A stretch of DNA of 37,687 nucleotides from Magnetococcales bacterium (lineage in GTDB: Bacteria; Pseudomonadota; Magnetococcia; Magnetococcales; Magnetaquicoccaceae). Both the position numbers and the translations under genes were made by a program. The stretch's first letter is position 1, and each line of letters begins with the position of its first letter. Below the pieces are notes generated by a model, which searched no databases, was not told where the DNA came from, and saw nothing but the letters and a program-made list of their open reading frames with translations. Positions 18,260 through 25,696 of the stretch are shown here, piece after piece. The stretch lies in NCBI GenBank assembly GCA_015231755.1, contig JADGAZ010000013.1, positions 93,305 through 130,991 on the forward strand, written 5' to 3'.

Positions 18260-20188
18260 ATGAAAAAATTCTTGTTCAATGAAAAATTCAGCGCTCTGGC
18301 CGCGGTCGGATTGAGCATGTTCAGCATGGCATGCGGCGGCGGTGGTGGCGCGGACGGCAGCAACACCAACCTCGCCGTCGGTCCCACCTCCCTGACCGGT
18401 GTCTTCTCCGATGCCCCGGTGGATGGGTTGACCTATGTCAGCAGCCCCAGCAATTTGTCGGGCACCACCAAGAACGGTGGTCAATTCAGCTATCTGCCCA
18501 CCGACACCTCCGTAACCTTCACGGCCAACGGCATGGGCCTCGGGTCCGCCACTCCGGGCGATTTCGTCACGCCTTTGGACATCGTGACCGATCCCATGGA
18601 GATCAACACCGCCAAAGCCGCCGGGCAACAAAACAAGGTCACCAAAATCCTGCGCCTGCTGCAAACCCTGGACACGGACCAGAATCCGTCCAACGGCATC
18701 ACCTTGAGCAACAATGGCAGTCTGGCGGCCCAAACCCTGGACACCATCGACATCACCACCCTGACCAATCCCGTCTCCGAAGCCAATGCCGCCAAGCACT
18801 TCCTGGACGAACTGGACAAAAAAGGCAAATCCGGCAAGGCGTTCCATTTCACCCGTCTGGCCAACAAGATGGGACTCACCATCAACGGCACCCCCGCCAA
18901 CACCCTGTTGACCAATCAGTGGAACACCCGCAAAGCCTCGGTGGAAACCGCCATCCAGGCCAAACTCGACGCCATCACCAGCAAAGGCACGGTTCCGGGT
19001 GTGGTGGTCAAGGTCACCATGCCGGACGGCACCAACAAAATGTTCTCCAGTGGTTATGCGAATGTCGAATCCAAAACCGCCATGACCACGGCCAATTATT
19101 TTCGCCTTGGCAGCATCACCAAAACCTTCACCGACATGACCGTGTTGCAGATGATGAGCGCCAAAGGATACGACATCAGCACCACCACCCTGGGTGATCT
19201 GTTCGGTGGTATCGGCGCCGCCTACGACGCGGCCACGTTCAAAGCCGCCGTGGATCCCAATGGCAAACTCACCACCGCCAAACTAGCGGCGCTCAAAGAG
19301 GTCACGGTCTACAAACTGCTCGCCCACCTCAGCGGCCTGCAACAGACCTCCTCCCAGAAAATGACCGACCAGTGGGGCAACTACGACTACACCTCCTGGG
19401 GTCTGATGGGCTATCTGAACAGCAGCCTCACCGGTGCCAACTCGGCCACCGTACCCAACAGCCGCACCACCCCCTTCACCGCCCAGGAACTGCTGGACAT
19501 CAGCTATGGTATCGGCCTGGAAGAAACGGCTGGCTGGCACTATTCCAACGCCAACTATATCATGCTGGGCAAGATCATCGAAAAACTCTCCACCACCAGC
19601 AGCCCCTGGTACACCGAAGTCAAAAACCGCTTCGGCGCCGGCACCACCCTCAACCTGAGCGTCGACTACTACGCCGACGCCCCGGTTCCCCCGGTGGTTC
19701 CCCCGCTGCCGGGTGGCAACGACAAGGGCGCCGTCGGCTACATCGACTGGTACAACAACTTCAGCGGAGCCTGTTATCTCACCCCCCAATGCATCAAGGA
19801 CACCAAATATCCGGTGGTCATCCATCCCAGCTTCTATGGCGCCGCAGGCGGCCTCACCGGCAATGTGAGCGATCTGTACGCCTGGGCCGGAGAACTGGGC
19901 AAGAAATACGAAGATCCCACCCATCCCATCGGCATCAATGCCTACTATTTCGAGGTGATCCCGAACGTCCTCCACATGGGACCGGGCATGTTCAAGAACG
20001 TGGATCGCAAACTGGTGGGTCATCCCGGTCAGGTGCAAGGGTATGACTGTTATGTGGGTTATCGTTACAATGTCAAGGAACCCATCGCCGCCTGCGCCAA
20101 CACCACCATCAGCAACAGCGGCAAAATCCAGGTATTGGCTTTGAACGATATCATGGACCTGCTGGACGGAAAAACCGAAATCAAATAA
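18260..20188 (+). CDS. Lipoprotein serine hydrolase of the S12/class C beta-lactamase family
   Basis: A protein of 642 residues. The start MKKFLFNEKFSALAAVG with FSMAC|GGGGG at ~25 is a lipoprotein signal with an imperfect lipobox. ATG 18212, overlapping the NRPS stop, lacks a ribosome site; AAAGG at 18244 supports 18260. A small N-terminal beta domain (~40-110: GVFSDAPVDGLTYVS...GQFSYL) is common in lipoproteins. The hydrolase domain shows SITK at 285-288 (SxxK), YSN at 428-430 and HPG at 588-590, i.e. the HxG form of the third motif typical of D-aminopeptidases, esterases and ClbP-like peptidases rather than KTG. It is exported, 37 bases after the NRPS and likely co-transcribed. It could be a D-residue-specific peptidase or esterase acting on the NRPS product, or self-resistance. 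Unlike ClbP it has no C-terminal membrane helices. A strong terminator follows. Confidence 0.85.
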   Translation: MKKFLFNEKFSALAAVGLSMFSMACGGGGGADGSNTNLAVGPTSLTGVFSDAPVDGLTYVSSPSNLSGTTKNGGQFSYLPTDTSVTFTANGMGLGSATPGDFVTPLDIVTDPMEINTAKAAGQQNKVTKILRLLQTLDTDQNPSNGITLSNNGSLAAQTLDTIDITTLTNPVSEANAAKHFLDELDKKGKSGKAFHFTRLANKMGLTINGTPANTLLTNQWNTRKASVETAIQAKLDAITSKGTVPGVVVKVTMPDGTNKMFSSGYANVESKTAMTTANYFRLGSITKTFTDMTVLQMMSAKGYDISTTTLGDLFGGIGAAYDAATFKAAVDPNGKLTTAKLAALKEVTVYKLLAHLSGLQQTSSQKMTDQWGNYDYTSWGLMGYLNSSLTGANSATVPNSRTTPFTAQELLDISYGIGLEETAGWHYSNANYIMLGKIIEKLSTTSSPWYTEVKNRFGAGTTLNLSVDYYADAPVPPVVPPLPGGNDKGAVGYIDWYNNFSGACYLTPQCIKDTKYPVVIHPSFYGAAGGLTGNVSDLYAWAGELGKKYEDPTHPIGINAYYFEVIPNVLHMGPGMFKNVDRKLVGHPGQVQGYDCYVGYRYNVKEPIAACANTTISNSGKIQVLALNDIMDLLDGKTEIK

Positions 20189-20208
20189 TTTCGCCGCTCC
20201 AAACCCGA

Positions 20209-20234
20209 CCCCCGGCGCAAGCCGGGGGTTTTTT
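20209..20234 (+). terminator. Rho-independent terminator after the hydrolase gene
   Basis: CCCCCGGC (20209-20216), loop GCAA, GCCGGGGG (20221-20228), then TTTTTT. It is an 8-bp GC-rich stem with a T-run, 20 bases after the stop, so it ends the NRPS-hydrolase transcript. Confidence 0.93.
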
Positions 20235-20241
20235 ATGAAGT

Positions 20242-20280
20242 TTGACACATCTTGACACATTTGGATACAAAAGGATTAAT
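20242..20280 (+). promoter_or_regulatory. Promoter for the carbamoyltransferase operon, with duplicated -35 box
   Basis: TTGACACAT occurs twice in tandem (20242-20250 and 20252-20260). The second gives TTGACA, a 17-base spacer and ATTAAT at 20275-20280, a good sigma-70 match. It lies just past the terminator, so a separate transcription unit probably begins here, with a leader of ~160 bases. The role of the duplicated box is unknown. Confidence 0.6.
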
Positions 20281-20444
20281 CCAATCGGTCACAATGCAAA
20301 TCCCAATCATGGGGACGATGATCCTGGTACCCTGGGGCATTCCACTTTACATCCTCCGCCGATTCGTCCATACTCGCCAAAAATGGCTGAAACGATGCTC
20401 AAGACCGTTCCAATCATCCCGGCTTCCATGGAAGAGTCGCATTC

Positions 20445-22208
20445 ATGACCTACACTGTTCTGGGCATCTCCGCCCATTATCACAACTCTGCCGTCTGTCT
20501 GTTGCAAGACGGCCATCTGGTTGCCGCAGCCGAAGAAGAACGTTTTTCCCGCATCAAACATGACCCCTCCATGCCCAAGGCCGCCACCCGGTTTTGTTTG
20601 CGTCAGGCGGGCCTGACCATGGCCGACATCGATTGCGTGGCCTACTACGAACTGCCGGTCAAGAAACTGGGTCGTCAAATCTGGATGGGGCTGCCTGGTT
20701 TCACCCGCCGCCCGGACGAAATCCAACGCATGGATCCAAAACGTCCGGAACGGGAAATCCGTACCATTCTCGGCTTCGACGGCCCCATCGAATGGGTGGA
20801 ACATCATCTGGCCCACGCGGCCAGCGCCTTTCATTTTTCCGGATTCCCGGAAGCGGCGGTCCTGACCGTGGACGGGGTGGGAGAGTGGACCACCACCAGT
20901 TACGGCGTCGGCAACGGTCAACAGTTGGAACTGTTTGAAGAGGTCGCCTTTCCCGACTCCATCGGATTGCTCTACAGCACCTTGACCAGTTATCTCGGTT
21001 TCCGGGTCAACGGCGGCGAGTACAAGGTGATGGGACTGGCCCCCTATGGCCAACCCCGCTTCGCCGACACCATCCGCGCCATGATCCAACCCGGCGAAAA
21101 GGGACAATACCGGCTGGATCTGCGCTATTTCGATTTTCTCAGAAACGAACGCATGTACTCCGACGCCCTGATCGAAGCCTTGGGAGCCCCTCCCCGGGAA
21201 CCGGAATCGGACATGCTGCCATTTCACATGGATGTGGCCAAAAGCCTGCAAGTGGTGTTGGGAGAGATCATGCTGGCCAAGGCCCGTTATCTCCACCAAC
21301 GGGTGCCTTCCGACAATCTGTGTCTGGCGGGCGGGGTGGCCCTGAACTGTGTGGCCAACGGATACGTGCATGCCAACGGTCCGTTCCGCAATCTGTTCGT
21401 GCAACCGGCCTCCAACGACGCCGGCGGCGCCCTGGGCGCGGCGGCCATGGCCCACATCCGCCGCCAAGAACAACCCTTGCCCAAAAAACGGCTGACCAAC
21501 GTCTTTTTAGGTCCGGGTTACCCCTCAAGCGAAATCGTCCGTATGTTGGACTCCACCCCGGTGCGCTACGAAGACTATCGCGAACGCCCGGCGGAACTGT
21601 TCGACCGGGTGGCGGCAGCCATGGAGGCGGGCCAAGTGGTGGGCTGGTTCCAGGGACGTCTGGAGTTCGGACCCCGGGCCCTGGGCGGACGGTCGATTCT
21701 GGCGGACCCCCGCAATCCGATCATGCGGGACCACATCAACGCCCTGGTCAAAAAAAGAGAAGCCTTCCGCCCCTTCGCCCCTTCGGTGCTGGAAGAAAAC
21801 ATGGGAGACCATTTCCGGTTGCAAGCCCCCTCTCCGTTCATGCTGGAGACCTGCCCGGTCCATTCGGGACTCGATCTGCCCGCCATCACCCATGTGGACG
21901 GCTCGGCACGGGTGCAGACCGTCAACGCTTCGGAAAATCCCCGCTATCACGCCTTGTTGCAGGCCTTCCACCGCCGCACCGGCTGTCCTTTGGTGTTGAA
22001 CACCTCCTTCAACATGCGCAGCGAACCCATTGTCTGCTCCCCCCGCGACGCCCTCTCCTGTTTTGTGCGCGCCGGGATCGATCTGCTGGTCCTGGAAGAT
22101 TTCGTCATCGAAAAAGACGCCATTCCCCCGTTCTGGAAGCAGGCGCTGGAGATCATCGAAGGCAACCAGTCATCCGGCATCACCCATCGGGTGTACACCT
22201 TCTTTTAG
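20445..22208 (+). CDS. Carbamoyltransferase, NodU/CmcH family
   Basis: A protein of 587 residues, the normal length. The N-terminal Kae1-like (ASKHA) part begins VLGISAHYHNSAVCLLQDG with AAAEEERFSRIKHD. Later motifs are EHHLAHAASAFHFSGF, TVDGVGEW, LCLAGGVALNCVANG, GRLEFGPRALGGRSILADPR, KKREAFRPFAPSV and NTSFNMRSEPIVCSP, all diagnostic. These enzymes use carbamoyl phosphate and ATP to make carbamoyl-adenylate and transfer the carbamoyl group to a hydroxyl, as in Nod factors, cephamycin, tobramycin and ansamycins. Here it is a likely tailoring enzyme for a hydroxyl on the NRPS/PKS product, possibly one left by a glyceryl or hydroxymalonyl unit (inference). GGAAGAG nine bases upstream supports the start. 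The next gene follows after 15 bases. Confidence 0.95.
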   Translation: MTYTVLGISAHYHNSAVCLLQDGHLVAAAEEERFSRIKHDPSMPKAATRFCLRQAGLTMADIDCVAYYELPVKKLGRQIWMGLPGFTRRPDEIQRMDPKRPEREIRTILGFDGPIEWVEHHLAHAASAFHFSGFPEAAVLTVDGVGEWTTTSYGVGNGQQLELFEEVAFPDSIGLLYSTLTSYLGFRVNGGEYKVMGLAPYGQPRFADTIRAMIQPGEKGQYRLDLRYFDFLRNERMYSDALIEALGAPPREPESDMLPFHMDVAKSLQVVLGEIMLAKARYLHQRVPSDNLCLAGGVALNCVANGYVHANGPFRNLFVQPASNDAGGALGAAAMAHIRRQEQPLPKKRLTNVFLGPGYPSSEIVRMLDSTPVRYEDYRERPAELFDRVAAAMEAGQVVGWFQGRLEFGPRALGGRSILADPRNPIMRDHINALVKKREAFRPFAPSVLEENMGDHFRLQAPSPFMLETCPVHSGLDLPAITHVDGSARVQTVNASENPRYHALLQAFHRRTGCPLVLNTSFNMRSEPIVCSPRDALSCFVRAGIDLLVLEDFVIEKDAIPPFWKQALEIIEGNQSSGITHRVYTFF

Positions 22209-22223
22209 TGGACATGCCCCATC

Positions 22224-24335
22224 ATGAGCCTGACACCACCCGACCTCACCAAAATCCTGGCCAATCAAATCGCCGACCGTCTGGCCGCAGTGGACGATCT
22301 GCCTCGTCTGCTGGAGTCCATGCGCCAGTTGGGGATGTTCAGCGGTCAGATGGATCTGTCCACGCATCAGGCCCAGCCCCTGCCCACCCCTGCCATCGGT
22401 GAGGCCACCACCCGCATCGGCATCTGGGAACCGGTGACGGAACAGGGCCAAACCCGCTACGAACGGATCGAAACCGATCCCTTCAACGCCTCCCGCTGGT
22501 CCGCCGCCGAACACATCCCTCCGAAAAGCGCCAAAAAACGCATCGTCTATCTGGGAGAGTCGGTGGCCCGTGGATTTTTCTTCGATCCCCATTTCAATCC
22601 CGTCCAGGTGATGGAAAGCCTGCTGGCCACCCAACCCGGCGACACAGGCTACGAAATCATCGATCTGGCCTGCAATGGCCAGTTCATGCCCGGACTGTTG
22701 AAACTCGCCCACGAGGCGGTGGCCCTGCAACCCGATCTGATGATCCTGTTCGCCGGCAACAACTGGCTGGAACCCAATACCTTGTGGCGTGAACTGGCGC
22801 CGACGATGGCCCGGACGCTGCGGGAAGGGGCGGGATTGGCCGGCATCAACCGGGTGATCCAGAATTGGCTCCAGCAACGGGCCGCAGCCTATGTGCAGCA
22901 ACTATCCACCCTGGCCCGGGCCCGGCAACTGCCAATTCTGGTGGTGATTCCGGAATTCAACTTGGCAGATTTCGCCTCGGACACCATCATCGGCACCCCG
23001 AAGGCAACCCGCGATGGGCAGGGCGTGGACCCGGCCCGCTGGCAATACCTGCTGGAGCAGACCCGGACGGTCATCGACCAAGGCGAATGGGACGAAGGGG
23101 CGACCCTGGCCCAACAACTCATCGAATACGACCAGGGCACCACCTCGGTGGCCTACGCCCTGCTGGCCCGTTGTCTTCAGGAGCAAGGACACATCCCAAA
23201 GGCCCGGGAGGCACTGGAACAGGCCCGTGACGCCATGTTGTGGTGCTGGCCCCTGTTGACGCCCCGTTGTCCCGCCGTGGTACGCTCCACCATCCTCCAA
23301 GAGATCGATCGGGTTGGAACGCCCTGGTTGAGCGGCATCGACCTGCCCAGCCGGTTCGCGACGTGGCTGGAGGGAGCCATTCCCGGACGACGCAGCTTCT
23401 TCGATTATTGCCATCTCACCGCCGAAGGGACCGCCATGGTGGCCTCGGCTCTGGTAGTGGCCATCCGGGAACGGCTGGAAGGGGCGCAGACCGATTGGCA
23501 CGCCCTGATGACCCGCGCCCCGGCTCCGAATCAAGGAATCATCCGCCGTGCGCATCTGTTCGCGGCCATGCACAACGCCTCCTGGGGTCAATCCCGGGAA
23601 CTGGTGCGCCATCACGCCGAGCAGGCCTCAGGACAGGATGGACCGGTGACCTTGGCCACCTTCATGGCCGATCTGGCCTGTCGGCGGCTGCCCGGGGCCT
23701 TGTGCGACCTGTTTCCCGAGGTGTTGCAGGCCGACGATCTGTTCGCCACCTTCCGACTGGCGGACATGGGTCCGCGACGCCACGATCTTTTGGCCGAAGA
23801 GTTGACCCGCGCCTTCCAAAAAACCGATCCCCAACTGCCCGACCGGATCCAACAGCGTCTGTTGCAGGCACACGCCCTGGACGCATCCCCCATCGATCTG
23901 CTCGATCCGTATTATCACATCACCACCTGGTGCCAGCCCGAAGGGGATTGGTGGAAACAGTCGCTCCACTTCAAGGCCTATGACCGGGTGAGCCGCTTTC
24001 TGCTGGTGATCGCCGATCCGTCCCGGAATATACGTCTCACCATCACTCACCGGATTCCGCCAGCCTCCCATCCGGATGGCGCGTTGGCGGTGCAGATCAA
24101 CCAAACCCGACTCCCCGCCCTGCCGCTCCACACCGCCTGGACCACGACTACCCTCTCCATTCCGGCCCAACTTCTGGTGGCGGGCAAAAACGAAATCACC
24201 CTCCACTGGCCGGTGATTCAACCCGTTTCCACCCCTGTCAGCCCCATGGCCGACCGGATCGACGCAGGGGAACTGCCGCTCTTCTTGCAACACTGGGGCG
24301 AGATCAATACCTTGCTGGCGGAACTGGCCCCCTGA
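22224..24335 (+). CDS. SGNH/GDSL-type hydrolase with TPR-like insert
   Basis: A protein of 703 residues. SGNH block I appears as YLGESVARG with Ser113 (GES in place of GDS), block III as AGNN with Asn180, and block V as DYCH with Asp394 and His397. Between blocks III and V a helical stretch (~285-340: ATLAQQLIEYDQGTTSVAYALLA...EALEQARDA) resembles tetratricopeptide repeats. The C-terminal ~170 residues look like a beta-rich domain with no family I recognise. No signal peptide is seen, so it is probably cytoplasmic. It is co-oriented with the carbamoyltransferase (15-base gap) and likely in the same operon. It might be an esterase, an acyltransferase or the chain-release enzyme that the NRPS and PKS lack; this is open. 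The ribosome site is weak. Confidence 0.75.
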   Translation: MSLTPPDLTKILANQIADRLAAVDDLPRLLESMRQLGMFSGQMDLSTHQAQPLPTPAIGEATTRIGIWEPVTEQGQTRYERIETDPFNASRWSAAEHIPPKSAKKRIVYLGESVARGFFFDPHFNPVQVMESLLATQPGDTGYEIIDLACNGQFMPGLLKLAHEAVALQPDLMILFAGNNWLEPNTLWRELAPTMARTLREGAGLAGINRVIQNWLQQRAAAYVQQLSTLARARQLPILVVIPEFNLADFASDTIIGTPKATRDGQGVDPARWQYLLEQTRTVIDQGEWDEGATLAQQLIEYDQGTTSVAYALLARCLQEQGHIPKAREALEQARDAMLWCWPLLTPRCPAVVRSTILQEIDRVGTPWLSGIDLPSRFATWLEGAIPGRRSFFDYCHLTAEGTAMVASALVVAIRERLEGAQTDWHALMTRAPAPNQGIIRRAHLFAAMHNASWGQSRELVRHHAEQASGQDGPVTLATFMADLACRRLPGALCDLFPEVLQADDLFATFRLADMGPRRHDLLAEELTRAFQKTDPQLPDRIQQRLLQAHALDASPIDLLDPYYHITTWCQPEGDWWKQSLHFKAYDRVSRFLLVIADPSRNIRLTITHRIPPASHPDGALAVQINQTRLPALPLHTAWTTTTLSIPAQLLVAGKNEITLHWPVIQPVSTPVSPMADRIDAGELPLFLQHWGEINTLLAELAP

Positions 24336-24389
24336 TCCGGGCCTGTTCCTTACGTTTTTTCGATCCGGGCCTGTTCTGGCGTTTCTTGT
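24334..24389 (+). repeat. Imperfect 28-bp tandem duplication after the SGNH gene
   Basis: GATCCGGGCCTGTTC occurs at 24334-24348, overlapping the TGA stop, and again at 24362-24376, with similar following bases (ACGTTTTTTC and GCGTTTCTTG). It is an imperfect direct duplication of the gene end. The T-runs after each copy might help termination, but there is no clear stem. Confidence 0.6.
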
Positions 24390-24390
24390 T

Positions 24391-24436
24391 TACCCGATCA
24401 CTGTAAATGATTTTATTTTCCATACAGAATCGGGTA
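24391..24436. promoter_or_regulatory. 8-bp inverted repeat in the AT-rich leader before the aminomutase gene
   Basis: TACCCGAT (24391-24398) and ATCGGGTA (24429-24436) are complementary and flank 30 AT-rich bases. They lie in the 259-base gap before the radical SAM gene. The rest of this gap (to 24594) is AT-rich with a TATAAA at 24465-24470 but no clear -35 box, so the promoter is probable but not defined. The repeat could be a regulator site or a weak hairpin. Confidence 0.35.
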
Positions 24437-24594
24437 TCATCACGAACATTCCTGGATGCAGAATTATAAAAATAGACTCGTTTGCCTATTTTTTAATCAA
24501 TTCATGGTGCGCCAATAAACCACGCCAACCAAGCCAGCCCGGACAAGAACCCGAAATTTCATTCTGATCCTTCTTGCGGAGAGACAATCACGAC

Positions 24595-25668
24595 ATGAAT
24601 GAATGGCGCGAGCAACTGAAACACCATGTCAACACCCTTGAGAAACTTGAGAAATTCATTCATGTCTCCCCGCAGGAACGGGAGGCGATCCTGGCCCACA
24701 AAAACACCCGCTGGGGCACCACTCCCTATTTCGCCGCCCTGATGGACAAAGATGACCCGGAATGCCCAATCCGCAAACAGGTCATCCCCTCGATGCTCGA
24801 ACTGCAAAACGAGTTTGGCATGGAAGGGTATCTGGTCTGGAAGGAAAACCGCGACACCCAGGAAAAACGTCCCGACTCCATTGCCCGTCAATACCGGGAC
24901 CGGGTGGCCTTCACCGTCACCCAGACCTGCGGCATCTACTGCCGCCACTGCTTCCGCCGCGAGATGACCATCGACAAGGTGCTCAAACTGCGCCTCGATG
25001 TGGATGAAGGGCTGCAATGGCTGTCCGAACACCCGGAAGTGCGGGATGTCTTGATCACCGGCGGGGATCCCCTGCTGCTGTCGGACGACGAAATCGAATA
25101 CCTGATCCGCCGCATCCGGGAGATTCCCCACATCCAGATGATCCGTTTCGGTACCCGTCTGCCCATCGTGCTGCCCCAACGCATCACCCCATCCCTCACC
25201 AAACGGCTGGCGGGATACCACAAGGTGCCGATCTGGATCAACACCCAGTGCAACCACCCCAAGGAACTCACCGAACTCACCGCCCGGGCGGTCTACGATC
25301 TGGCCACCTGCGGCATCAATGTGGGCAATCAGGCGGTGCTGCTCAAGGGGATCAACGACACGGTGGAGGTGTTCCGGGAACTGCACCAAAAACTCCTGAG
25401 CATCCGCATCCGGCCCTACTATGTCTTTTATTGCGAAGCCGCCCCCGGCATCGATCACTTCCGCACCCCGCTGGAAAAAGGGGCGGAATTGATCCGCGAC
25501 GCCCTGCGGGGTCACACCACCGGACTGGCCCAGCCCCTGTATGTGGTCGCCACCAACATCGGCAAGATTCCCATCGTGGCCAGCGACTCCATCGTGGACA
25601 AAAACGACCAGCGTTATCTGCTGCGCAATCACGATGGCCGTTTCACCGAACTGCCCGTCATTTCATAA
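24595..25668 (+). CDS. Lysine 2,3-aminomutase family radical SAM enzyme (KamA-like)
   Basis: A protein of 357 residues. The 4Fe-4S/SAM motif is C112-x3-C116-x2-C119 (CGIYCRHCFRR), followed by TGGDPL, RFGTRLPIVLPQRI, the PLP-region pattern and LLKGINDTVEVF. Near the C-terminus RPYYVFYCEAAPGIDHFRTPL aligns with the KamA segment. In clostridial KAM two Asp residues bind the lysine side-chain amine. Here the first is kept (GIND) and the second position appears to be Glu (YCEAAPG), which fits a basic substrate better than glutamate. It would turn an alpha-amino acid into a beta-amino acid. It precedes the PKS gene by 28 bases, suggesting beta-amino acid supply to the pathway (inference). ATG 24595 is preceded by GGAGAG; a TTG at 24574 is less likely. 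EpmB is the main alternative, but no EF-P gene is present. Confidence 0.87.
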   Translation: MNEWREQLKHHVNTLEKLEKFIHVSPQEREAILAHKNTRWGTTPYFAALMDKDDPECPIRKQVIPSMLELQNEFGMEGYLVWKENRDTQEKRPDSIARQYRDRVAFTVTQTCGIYCRHCFRREMTIDKVLKLRLDVDEGLQWLSEHPEVRDVLITGGDPLLLSDDEIEYLIRRIREIPHIQMIRFGTRLPIVLPQRITPSLTKRLAGYHKVPIWINTQCNHPKELTELTARAVYDLATCGINVGNQAVLLKGINDTVEVFRELHQKLLSIRIRPYYVFYCEAAPGIDHFRTPLEKGAELIRDALRGHTTGLAQPLYVVATNIGKIPIVASDSIVDKNDQRYLLRNHDGRFTELPVIS

Positions 25669-25696
25669 TCAAAACGCCTCCTGCACCCCGGAAACC

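Noticed and set aside
20252..20563. Possible small hydrophobic protein before the carbamoyltransferase
   Set aside because: It overlaps the promoter and runs out of frame into the carbamoyltransferase; no ribosome site and no family motif.
24595..25668. EpmB (EF-P lysine modification) as the primary call
   Set aside because: The C-terminal segment resembles KamA more than EpmB and no EF-P or EpmA gene is present; context is biosynthetic.
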